Origin: Burkholderiales bacterium | Lineage (GTDB): Bacteria > Pseudomonadota > Gammaproteobacteria > Burkholderiales > Burkholderiaceae_A | Assembly: GCA_027486725.1 (NCBI GenBank) | Contig: JAIXOP010000009.1 | Coordinates: 1 to 64,000, forward strand | Direction of reading: 5' to 3' | Length of the DNA: 64,000 nt | Part shown: one piece after another, positions 1 through 6,952 of the stretch | How positions within the stretch are numbered: position 1 is the first letter of the stretch | How the letters are laid out: every line of letters starts with the position of its first letter | The notes under the pieces: model-generated | What the model saw: only the letters and a program-made list of their open reading frames with translations | What the model was told of the DNA's origin: nothing | Databases searched by the model: none | Position numbers and translations under genes: made by a program

Positions 1-2
1 CA

Positions 3-698
3 GTTCCGGCCAGCGCTCAAATCCTGATTGGTTAAACTCTTCGCCTTCTCGTGGATCAGCACGACCTCGTTCCGGCCAGCGCTCAAATCCTGATTGGTTA
101 AACTATCGCAACGGCACGGAATACCAGGCCAAGGGTTCCGGCCAGCGCTCAAATCCTGATTGGTTAAACTAAAGGACTCGCCCAGGTATTTGTCCCGGCG
201 GTTCCGGCCAGCGCTCAAATCCTGATTGGTTAAACTTTGCGCCCGATCCTTACCGGTGTTCTGGCAGTTCCGGCCAGCGCTCAAATCCTGATTGGTTAAA
301 CTATCGTTGGCTATGAAGTGGGGCACAGCATTGTTCCGGCCAGCGCTCAAATCCTGATTGGTTAAACTGCGGTTGCGCAGCTCCTGATCGGCATCCGAGT
401 TCCGGCCAGCGCTCAAATCCTGATTGGTTAAACTTGGCGCTCAATCAGGGATCGATTCAGGACTGTTCCGGCCAGCGCTCAAATCCTGATTGGTTAAACT
501 CCAGCCAGCATGAAGCAATCATTATCGAAGGTTCCGGCCAGCGCTCAAATCCTGATTGGTTAAACTGGAACGGCAATTGTCACCAACACAGTCGCAGTTC
601 CGGCCAGCGCTCAAATCCTGATTGGTTAAACTGACCATGCCCTGTTCAACGCCAATGTGCGGGTTCCGGCCAGCGCTCAAATCCTGATTGGTTAAACT
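3..698 (+). CRISPR. Type II-C CRISPR array, 11 repeats visible, truncated by window edge
   Basis: Eleven identical 36-bp repeats (GTTCCGGCCA...GGTTAAACT) start at 3, 69, 135, 201, 267, 333, 399, 465, 531, 597 and 663. They are separated by ten spacers, all exactly 30 bp, so the period is 66 bp. The two bases before the first repeat are the end of another spacer, so the array continues to the left. The strand follows from the tracrRNA at about 5194–5282: its anti-repeat is complementary to the repeat as written on the plus strand, so mature crRNAs read left to right as spacer then repeat 5' part. Array transcription is therefore convergent with the cas genes. The last repeat is not degenerate, and only 53 bp separate it from cas2. 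No leader is recognised inside the window. Confidence 0.98.
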
Positions 699-751
699 CC
701 GGGCATCTCAAGTTGTTGTTTCGTTGGTGAAATGTGTGCCCACAAGCGTGC

Positions 752-1057
752 TTAGAACAGATCATATTGGTTCACACACACGTTAGATTTGGCTTGTTTG
801 CTCCCCCAGAAGTGGCGCATACGTTCGTACTGTTTGTCGGTAAACGCGATGCACGTGACCTTGCCGTGAGGCGGAAGCGCCGCTTCAACACGGACCGAGA
901 TCACGTCCAAAGCAGCTTGGCTTGAGGCGAACTTCAGGTACGCCGAGAACTGCATTCGTTCAAAGCCCATGTCGAGAAGCGTGTTCCGAAATCCGTTCGC
1001 CTCTTTGCGGTTGTCCTCTGTCAAAGTTGGCAGGTCGAAGAGAACCATCAGCCACAT
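752..1057 (-). CDS. cas2: CRISPR-associated endonuclease Cas2
   Basis: This 101-residue protein opens with MWLMVLFDLPT, the first beta strand and conserved acidic residue (D8) of the Cas2 ferredoxin-like fold. A GFERMQFSAYLKF segment follows, and V/I-rich strands lie near the C-terminus. Cas2 forms the non-catalytic scaffold of the Cas1–Cas2 integrase that inserts new spacers. The frame is open further upstream, but the extra residues overlap cas1 and do not resemble Cas2. The ATG at 1057 lies four bases after the cas1 stop with an AGG upstream, and gives the usual family length. It is the last gene of cas9–cas1–cas2 and ends 53 bp from the array. Confidence 0.95.
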   Translation of the reverse strand: MWLMVLFDLPTLTEDNRKEANGFRNTLLDMGFERMQFSAYLKFASSQAALDVISVRVEAALPPHGKVTCIAFTDKQYERMRHFWGSKQAKSNVCVNQYDLF

Positions 1058-1061
1058 CAAC

Positions 1062-1976
1062 CTATAGCCGCTCAGAGACGAAGTGACCTTGATTGAAGGG
1101 CGACTCAAGAGATCGCCCAACACCAAGGTAGACGTTGGCAAGAGAGCGGCAGTAGCGGTCGATATGCTGATACAGCGGGCTTGATACGGCCCCTCCTTTG
1201 AAGTCTTGATTGAGTAACTCTGCCAGGGCCCTCTTGTGGTGAGACTCAAGGCCTGCGTCGAAGCACGCAGGCGCTGCCGCAACCGCCTCATAGACGTGAC
1301 GATCGACGACAGGCCGGTAGGGCTCCATCATGTCATCCGCAAGCCGGCCCGGGTTGCTCTTGCTGCGATGAAAGACCCCCAACGACACATGCAGTCCACA
1401 CGCAGTAAGAGATCGCATTACTGCGGATCGAACCACTGCATAGCCGTAGTTGAGCGCTCCGTTGATGCCAGGTAGGTCTTGATCTCGGCGAAAGGCATCA
1501 CCGAAGAGTTTGCCCCAATAAACTCGAGCCGCATGCGCCTCATTGTTGCTCGCGTCACCCGCCTTCACAGTCCTTGCATAACGAAGTAATTGGGGGCTAT
1601 CCCGGCCAACTAGCTGCAGGGTTTCAGCCTGCTGAAGAATCTTGTGGGAAACCACCTGAGCCCAGATCCTCTTTTGGGTGGCGAGTTTGGCTGTGACTTG
1701 TGCGTCAAACCTCTCCGCCATCAGGGCATGGCCGCAACCGGGGACCACCGCCGCAATTGGGCTGTAGTTGCTTCCGCAAAAGCTTATCACCACCCCAAGC
1801 TCCGCAAGCGCCTCAATCGCGGAGGTCGAAATTCGTGCCCCGCGACTGCTAATGACAAGGGCCGAGATGGTTGAAATGTCGACTCGGTGCGAGCCAAAAG
1901 CGGAGCGTATCTCGAGGAAGCCCCTGGCTTTCGATAGCTCTGCGCCCTCACTTGAAACTTCGATGGTGCGAAACAC
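1062..1976 (-). CDS. cas1: CRISPR-associated endonuclease Cas1 (type II)
   Basis: This 304-residue spacer integrase has an N-terminal beta-rich domain that includes the ISSRGARIS segment near residue 42, followed by the all-helical catalytic domain. The expected metal-binding residues are visible: E146 in NNEAHAARVYW, H203 in GVFHRSK, and the acidic LADDMMEPYRP motif (D215, E218). Subtype II-C Cas1 proteins have this length and motif layout. The start codon is GTG, two bases after the TAA of cas9, so translation is probably coupled. With cas2 it forms the adaptation module. No csn2 or cas4 is present, which supports subtype II-C. Confidence 0.96.
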   Translation of the reverse strand: MFRTIEVSSEGAELSKARGFLEIRSAFGSHRVDISTISALVISSRGARISTSAIEALAELGVVISFCGSNYSPIAAVVPGCGHALMAERFDAQVTAKLATQKRIWAQVVSHKILQQAETLQLVGRDSPQLLRYARTVKAGDASNNEAHAARVYWGKLFGDAFRRDQDLPGINGALNYGYAVVRSAVMRSLTACGLHVSLGVFHRSKSNPGRLADDMMEPYRPVVDRHVYEAVAAAPACFDAGLESHHKRALAELLNQDFKGGAVSSPLYQHIDRYCRSLANVYLGVGRSLESPFNQGHFVSERL

Positions 1977-1978
1977 CC

Positions 1979-4900
1979 TTATTTCTTTCGCACCCGTCCG
2001 GCGGGGGACACGGTCATTGCGCAGGCATCGGATGAATGAAGCGACGACGCCACTTTGGTTACATACTTGAATGGATCCTGAGCATCGCGGTCCCTAGCAT
2101 CCACGTTCCCCTCCAAGTGCAGCGCAAAGAGTATCTGGCCGCTACCCTTGACTACCCGAACGGTGTACAAACCTCGTTCTCCGTTATGGACCAGCCGCAC
2201 ATAGTCCCCACGCATTAGTCGCATCACCAGTGGGTGCCCGCTGCGTCCCACCCTTGGGTTCCGCAGTGCCGCCACTCCGCCATGCCGAACTATTTGGTGA
2301 GCCTCAAAAGTCGAGATGACATCTCCGACCCACTTGCCGTTTGGCCCTAGGGAAATCTCAATGCAGTAGTTGCTATCGCCTTTGTAGCCTTTGTAGGGGC
2401 GAGTCGTTCCCGTCACGGGATCGACACCATGCCTATCGCTCGATTGGCTAGAGTTCATTGTGATGAGCTTCAGGTTTTGCTTAACTCGCACGCGCTTGGG
2501 CCAGCGAACACTTTGCAATTCGGCCAGCACGCCGTCTTTGTCTTTGTCTGAAATGGCCGCCAACAATCGCCCCTGAAGGTCAGAGTCAACGAAGTCGGCC
2601 TCTTTGATGGCAGCGACCGAATCAAATTTTGAAAGGCTTACGAACTGGGAGGCAACTCCCTCGTCGAAAAGCCCATAGGCGGTGTCGTTGTGCATAGCCC
2701 CTTGATGGCCATGGTCTGGTCTATGGCTCACGACCACTCGATCTATGGCTCTCTTCACGTGTTCCCAAAAATTAGAAAAGGGCGCCGGGAGGTCTTCCAC
2801 GAGCCTGCCGACCATTCGCTGCCTAGCCTGTTCCGCCATCCTTGAAAAGGTCTGCAGAGTACGGCGATCAGTGGCGGCAACAACGATGGCGTCAATTGCG
2901 TGGTGCCTATGGTCATGACGATTCTTGATATCTGCAGGTGACAGAACCTTGTTCAGACCCCACAGTCTGCGGAGTTGGGCGGTCAACCTCCCGGGTGTTA
3001 CCCAAACAGAGTGCTCATGACAGATGAACGACAAGTATTCCCTCGCAAGTCGAGAAAGGTACCTTGTGTCGTTGAGAGCGCGGGCGAGGAACCCGCCTTC
3101 GCTATCGGCCTTCGCCATGGCATCAGGCGCGAAACGTCTTGCCTTGGCAGGATCCATATACCTAGCTCGCGCAAGAATCTCGTCCCATTTGTATCCCGTT
3201 GGACTTGCACCAAATGCTTCGAAGGGCGACTGGTTGCCCTTAAGACGATTGGCCTTGCGCATCGAGAGGGTCTTATTGTTAAGGCTGTCATCCAGGGTGC
3301 GAGAAAACGGCAGGATATGCTCTACCTCTACCTCGGAACCAAACAACATCGAGAGGCTGATGGGCGTCCCGGTGTAAGGACAGCATCTAGCGGCAGCGTC
3401 TTTGGGGTTCAGATCCTCCCAAAGCTTGTAACGCTCGATGTCGGCTCGCAACACGTTTGCGGGATCAACACCGGTCAACTCTGAAACTATCGCCCGGATA
3501 CTGTCATTACGCTTTTGGTTCTTGGCCTGGCGCGCATTCTCCTCGCTCGCCATTTCCGCCGAATGTCCAAGATCGCGAGCAAGTTCCACCACGACTTGCT
3601 GGGGGTGTCCATAACGAAGAATTAACTCGTTGGCTACTTTGCGCAGCTCGTTGAGTGCGATATGGACGGTGGGGTTAGCAATCTTTCCGTACCTGCGCTC
3701 TTCGCTATCACTGTCCTTTCCTGTTCCGAAAGCAACATGCCGTGTGAGCACCCGTCCGTAGTAGGGAAGTTGTTGCAGGGGCTCGAACTCATCTCCAAGG
3801 GATCGGGAAAGCGAGTGCGACCCAAGGCCCGCAAGGTCTACTGCCTTATCGTAAGTAATCACCGCGCTGCTTAGGTGCGGGGTAATAGCCTTGAGAGCCT
3901 TCAGACTGAGATTGCCGTAGCCCTGCTCGAGTGATGCCGATAGGAGTGCCTCGATCTGCTCTGAATCAAAGAGGTTAAGCCTCTGAAGCCATTCCGACAG
4001 CACGGCCTCAGATTCCTCCTCCAAGAGCTTATCGACCAGCTCGTCCCTAATATTCGGCGCAAGACTTTTCCAAGTGGCGCCCAAAACGGCCTTCTTGGAG
4101 AGTGCCTTTGCGGTTGAGTTTCCTCGCAACAGACTGCGCCGATCACTGGCAAGGTTGAAAACCGTATCGGCTGGAAGGCCCAATACTTTGCATACTTGCT
4201 CCCACTTCAGGTCCTTTGTCTGAAGCAAGTCAAAGAGACAATCGCGCTCTTGCAGGGTCAAGGCGCGGGGCTCCCCAACCCCGCCGTCGGCACGGAGTCG
4301 GATGTGATTTAGGTCTTGAAGGATCCTGGCATTCTGGAACCACACCGATGCGGCGGGTGCACGCTTCTCCTCGGGAAGAAGAGTGCAGCGTCCAGCCTCT
4401 ACGGGACGGAGGGGTCTTTGATAGAAAATTGCACTGTGAATTGCTTCTTTGGCGGCCGCGTTAAACAGCAACGCATCAAATTTCGACTGAGTCTCCCAAA
4501 GCAATTGAAACTCGTGCTCAGCCATGCTTCGGTCGACATAGAGATCGTAAGTAACCTCAGACGCCTTGACGCCGCGGCGCCGCGCACGAACGCTGATTCT
4601 CTGGCTATGTCGCTTGCTAAGCCACTCTCCAACTGTGCGAGAGTTGTTGTCGAAAATGGCCTTCCGAGTGCTATTGATTGAGGCCTTCATCACCCCCGAA
4701 TCAGAGTCTCCTTTGTCTGTTTTTCGGTTGCTCTTGAAGCCACGCCGCACACAGATGTGGAAAAGCGCTCTTCCCAATTCAGGTCCCGTGAGTGGCTTAT
4801 CTAAGCCGCGTGCCCTGATTTCGTATGGATCCATGTGCACCAAGGAGCGCTGCTGCACCCTATCGGACGGCCAAAGCCCATATTCGACCAAGGTATGGAT

Positions 4901-5176
4901 GAGTCGACGTTTGCGTCGTAGCAGCCGGTCGCGGCGCCGACGCATCTGCCTAGCGAGCCTTCGCTCCACCGCCAGAGATTGTTTGCTCTTGGGATGTCGC
5001 CCGTCAGAAAAAATTCTGCTACCGGCAGAAACAACGGCGCATGGCTGACTGTCTGCGTTGAGCCTCAGTACAGCCCATCCGATTGAATTGGTGCCTAGGT
5101 CTAGCCCAAGACGATAAGGGAAGGCCGGTTTTCGCATTGGGCTCGTGGTGGCAGGGCTATTGACAGCTTTATCCAT
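1979..5176 (-). CDS. cas9: RNA-guided endonuclease Cas9, subtype II-C
   Basis: This 1065-residue compact Cas9 has all nuclease motifs intact. RuvC-I is LGLDLGTNSIGWAV with D26. An arginine-rich bridge helix (RRLARQMRRRRDRLLRRKRR) lies near residues 72–92. RuvC-II is VVVELARDLG with E531. The HNH motif VEHILPFSR contains H620, followed by the NNKTL and KGNQSP segments. RuvC-III is HHAIDAIVVAA with H759 and D762. The length is near that of Neisseria and Alicycliphilus II-C enzymes, well below the roughly 1370 residues of SpCas9. The ATG at 5176 follows a GGAGAG Shine–Dalgarno with nine bases between. The gene uses a visibly less GC-rich codon set than the chromosomal genes to its right, suggesting transfer. 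The PAM cannot be read from the sequence. Confidence 0.98.
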   Translation of the reverse strand: MDKAVNSPATTSPMRKPAFPYRLGLDLGTNSIGWAVLRLNADSQPCAVVSAGSRIFSDGRHPKSKQSLAVERRLARQMRRRRDRLLRRKRRLIHTLVEYGLWPSDRVQQRSLVHMDPYEIRARGLDKPLTGPELGRALFHICVRRGFKSNRKTDKGDSDSGVMKASINSTRKAIFDNNSRTVGEWLSKRHSQRISVRARRRGVKASEVTYDLYVDRSMAEHEFQLLWETQSKFDALLFNAAAKEAIHSAIFYQRPLRPVEAGRCTLLPEEKRAPAASVWFQNARILQDLNHIRLRADGGVGEPRALTLQERDCLFDLLQTKDLKWEQVCKVLGLPADTVFNLASDRRSLLRGNSTAKALSKKAVLGATWKSLAPNIRDELVDKLLEEESEAVLSEWLQRLNLFDSEQIEALLSASLEQGYGNLSLKALKAITPHLSSAVITYDKAVDLAGLGSHSLSRSLGDEFEPLQQLPYYGRVLTRHVAFGTGKDSDSEERRYGKIANPTVHIALNELRKVANELILRYGHPQQVVVELARDLGHSAEMASEENARQAKNQKRNDSIRAIVSELTGVDPANVLRADIERYKLWEDLNPKDAAARCCPYTGTPISLSMLFGSEVEVEHILPFSRTLDDSLNNKTLSMRKANRLKGNQSPFEAFGASPTGYKWDEILARARYMDPAKARRFAPDAMAKADSEGGFLARALNDTRYLSRLAREYLSFICHEHSVWVTPGRLTAQLRRLWGLNKVLSPADIKNRHDHRHHAIDAIVVAATDRRTLQTFSRMAEQARQRMVGRLVEDLPAPFSNFWEHVKRAIDRVVVSHRPDHGHQGAMHNDTAYGLFDEGVASQFVSLSKFDSVAAIKEADFVDSDLQGRLLAAISDKDKDGVLAELQSVRWPKRVRVKQNLKLITMNSSQSSDRHGVDPVTGTTRPYKGYKGDSNYCIEISLGPNGKWVGDVISTFEAHQIVRHGGVAALRNPRVGRSGHPLVMRLMRGDYVRLVHNGERGLYTVRVVKGSGQILFALHLEGNVDARDRDAQDPFKYVTKVASSLHSSDACAMTVSPAGRVRKK

Positions 5177-5187
5177 CGCGTTTTACT
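5160..5187 (+). promoter_or_regulatory. Candidate sigma-70 promoter of the tracrRNA, inside the 5' end of cas9
   Basis: A perfect -35 hexamer TTGACA (5160–5165) is followed 16 bp later by TTTACT (5182–5187), which matches four of six bases of the -10 consensus. The predicted transcription start is near 5194, immediately upstream of the anti-repeat. The -35 lies over codons 4–6 of cas9 on the opposite strand, and the -10 overlaps the cas9 Shine–Dalgarno. Activity is inferred from sequence only. Confidence 0.6.
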
Positions 5188-5193
5188 CTCCAT

Positions 5194-5282
5194 ACCTAAT
5201 CAATCAGGATTTGAGCGTTGTCCGCTAACAAGTCGATAACTGCGACACAAAATGAAAAGGCCGCTATATGCGGCCTTTTTTT
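5194..5282 (+). ncRNA. tracrRNA of the type II-C system
   Basis: Bases 5197–5229 are complementary to the CRISPR repeat. There is a 17-base perfect block (CAATCAGGATTTGAGCG, 5201–5217), extended on its 5' side by pairing that includes one G·U. On the 3' side a bulged stretch pairs again with the first GUU of the repeat. A small hairpin follows, GUCG (5232–5235) with CGAC (5243–5246), and then the intrinsic terminator. At about 89 nt this is a short tracrRNA with one internal hairpin. It guides RNase III processing of the pre-crRNA and anchors crRNA in Cas9. It is divergent from cas9, and its 5' end is inferred from the candidate promoter. Confidence 0.9.
5255..5282 (+). terminator. Intrinsic terminator of the tracrRNA
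   Basis: GGCCGC (5259–5264) and GCGGCC (5270–5275) form a perfect six-pair stem around a TATAT loop, followed by seven T residues (5276–5282). The four A residues in front can pair with the first T residues, so weak termination in the opposite direction is also possible. Confidence 0.9.
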
Positions 5283-5404
5283 ATGACCTGTTTAAAGGGT
5301 ACTTGACGTGAGGCTCATCAGATGAGCCCGCGTTGGATGCTGTTGGCAGAAACAACCCTTATGTAAGACTTTTCAAGCCTTGGCCTTTCCTCAGGGTCAA
5401 GTCA

Positions 5405-5631
5405 TCACCCCAACCTCCGGCAACACTCCTCCACGGCGGCCTGAATCTGCTGTGCCAGCAGTGGTCCGACCGAGGCGCGATCCAGCCGCTCGCCCAACGA
5501 GTTTGCCTGCACCCGCATGCGGTCGATCCGAGCTTCTGGCGGGTAAGGTGCTCAGTCAGTAAGCGACGCAGCTCCGGGGCTGACATCTGCCCCAAACTGT
5601 CCAGCAAGTTTTGCTTTCCAGTGTTCTTCAT
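5405..5631 (-). pseudogene. Small gene coupled to fic, interrupted by a one-base frameshift
   Basis: The ATG at 5631 overlaps the TGA of fic as ATGA, the usual sign of translational coupling. The first frame reads MKNTGKQNLLDSLGQ, then MSAPELRRLLTEHLTR, and then becomes unlikely coding sequence. Moving one base near 5536–5543 (as if one C were missing in the CGCC run) restores EARIDRMRVQANSLGERLD, then RASVGPLLAQQIQAA, and a TGA at 5405–5407. The repaired product would be 75 residues, helical and charged. I do not recognise the family. It could be a partner or antitoxin-like companion of Fic. The break may be real decay or a sequence error. Confidence 0.55.
5408..5433 (+). repeat. Left copy of an imperfect 26-bp direct repeat flanking the fic cassette
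   Basis: This segment matches 6842–6867 at 23 of 26 positions in the same orientation. The shared core is CCTCCGG, one variable base, then AACACTCC. This copy covers the last codons of the small fic-coupled gene. The two copies are 1434 bp apart and bracket fic, its partner and its putative operator. Confidence 0.55.
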
Positions 5632-6764
5632 GTCTTTGCTGAGGAGCTCACTGGCCCGATTCCGTTGCTGGTGTCGTTGGGTGTTGGTGTGCTCTGCAAC
5701 CCGGTTTGCTTCCATTTCGCTGCGCGGCCCTTGCCCGTAGGGGCAATCACCCCCTCGGCCTTCATGGCGCGCAGGATCACGCGCACCATGTCGCGGCTGA
5801 TGCCGGGGCAGGCCTCTTCGATCTCCGAGATGGAAAAGGGCAGTTGGCGTTTGAGAATTTCAGAGCGAACGCGGTCGCCCTTGGCGCCACGGCCTCGCTC
5901 GATGGTGCCCACGCGCTCTTCAAATTCCTTGTAGGCGCGCAGCAGGGCGCCCCAGAAGTAGTCGAGCCACGGGGCAATGTCGTGTTCGGCCTCGTGCCAG
6001 CCCTGGGAGCTGGCCTCCAGCGTTTCGTAGTAGCTTTCCTTCGATTCTTCAAAGATGCGCTCCAGGCTGATGAAGCGGCCCACTGCATAGTCGAAGTGGT
6101 AGAGCAACTGCAGGGTCAGCAGTCGTGCCATGCGGCCGTTGCCATCCGGGAAGGGGTGGATGCACAGGAAGTCGAGGATGGCCAGCGGCACCAGCACCAA
6201 GGGGTCTGCCAAGTGCTGATCCAAGGCCAAGCGGTAGCGCGCGATCAGGTCAGCCATCGCGATGGGCGTGAGGTGCGCGGCAACCGGACGAAAGCGGATG
6301 CGTGAGCTGCCATCGGGGTGGCGCTCGACGATGTCGTTGTTGGTGGCCTTCCAGTGCCCGCCTGGTTGAGGCATGTAGCGGTACAGCATGCCGTGCAGCT
6401 GCAGGACCGTGCCTTCGGAAAACGGCATCTGCTCGCCGCTCTCATGGATCAGACCGAGGGCATCGCGGTAGCCTGCCACCTCTTGCTCGGAACGGCTTTG
6501 CGGCGTGGCATTCTTGAGCACCAGTGACTTGAGGCGATGTGCCGCGACGATCACGCCTTCCAGGCGGTTCGACGACTCGGTGGACTCGACCACTGCCACC
6601 TGCCGCAGGTCGCTCAACACCTCCGGCGACTGCGCCACGAAGAGCTGTTGCTTGCCCCTGAACTCACCCAAGGCGCGCAACGTCGCCAGCTGCTGCGCGT
6701 CGAAGCGCAGCGTAGTCAGGTAATGAGACGAGAGCGAGTGCATGCAGTATGTTAGGGATGCCAA
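5628..6764 (-). CDS. Fic-family protein, class II type, with C-terminal winged helix
   Basis: This 378-residue protein carries the Fic catalytic motif HPFPDGNGRMAR (H203–R214). Fic enzymes usually transfer AMP from ATP to a target hydroxyl. S65-NRL-E69-G70 fits the [S/T]xxxE[G/N] inhibitory helix, here N-terminal to the Fic core, as in autoinhibited class II proteins. Residues 305–350 (FSISEIEEACPGISRDMVR...) look like a winged helix-turn-helix, as in many stand-alone Fic proteins. The longest frame starts with TTG at 6764; the ATG at 6743 (371 residues) is the main alternative, and neither has a clear Shine–Dalgarno. It overlaps the downstream small gene and lies next to the CRISPR locus. 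The target is unknown. Confidence 0.9.
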   Translation of the reverse strand: MASLTYCMHSLSSHYLTTLRFDAQQLATLRALGEFRGKQQLFVAQSPEVLSDLRQVAVVESTESSNRLEGVIVAAHRLKSLVLKNATPQSRSEQEVAGYRDALGLIHESGEQMPFSEGTVLQLHGMLYRYMPQPGGHWKATNNDIVERHPDGSSRIRFRPVAAHLTPIAMADLIARYRLALDQHLADPLVLVPLAILDFLCIHPFPDGNGRMARLLTLQLLYHFDYAVGRFISLERIFEESKESYYETLEASSQGWHEAEHDIAPWLDYFWGALLRAYKEFEERVGTIERGRGAKGDRVRSEILKRQLPFSISEIEEACPGISRDMVRVILRAMKAEGVIAPTGKGRAAKWKQTGLQSTPTPNDTSNGIGPVSSSAKT

Positions 6765-6765
6765 T

Positions 6766-6833
6766 GGGGTAATCGTATCGGTTATTGGGGTAAAGAATAG
6801 ATTAATTACCCCCTATAAACGCACCTTTACCCC
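6766..6833. promoter_or_regulatory. Four-box palindromic operator candidate upstream of fic
   Basis: Two GGGGTAA boxes (6766–6772, 6787–6793) and two TTACCCC boxes (6806–6812, 6827–6833) form an exact dyad centred between 6799 and 6800. Boxes of the same orientation are exactly 21 bp apart, two helical turns. The centre is AT-rich and lies just upstream of the fic start codon, where a promoter would be expected. This is the layout of cooperative repressor binding. The winged helix at the Fic C-terminus makes autoregulation a reasonable guess, but the binding protein is not known. Confidence 0.65.
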
Positions 6834-6841
6834 ATTCGCGC

Positions 6842-6867
6842 CCCCAGCCTCCGGAAACACTCCCCCA
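6842..6867 (+). repeat. Right copy of the imperfect 26-bp direct repeat flanking the fic cassette
   Basis: It matches 5408–5433 at 23 of 26 positions. On the minus strand it reads ECFRRLGARMG followed by a stop, close to the ECCRRLG end of the small fic-coupled gene. It may therefore be a leftover of a second copy of that gene end rather than a true attachment site. The rest of the gap up to ychF (6868–6952) shows nothing recognisable. Confidence 0.5.
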
Positions 6868-6952
6868 ACCATAGTCCGGCCACTTGTCCCAGCCCACGCT
6901 GGTGGGGGGCTGCGTCAGACTCTGCCCGCGCAGCCGGGTGCCCAGTGCCGTA

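Noticed and set aside
434..634. A 66-codon open frame in the CRISPR array with a repeated SGQRSNPDWLN motif.
   Set aside because: Repeat plus spacer is 66 bp, a multiple of three, so the repeat keeps the same frame and stays open by chance. It has no start signal or coding character.
1058..1291. N-terminal extension of cas2.
   Set aside because: The extra residues lie inside cas1 and do not resemble Cas2. The ATG at 1057 gives the full family length.
5197..5229. A stray degenerate CRISPR repeat upstream of cas9.
   Set aside because: It is followed on the plus strand by a hairpin and intrinsic terminator and preceded by a promoter-like sequence, so it is better explained as the tracrRNA anti-repeat. 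The mimicry is kept as a separate finding.
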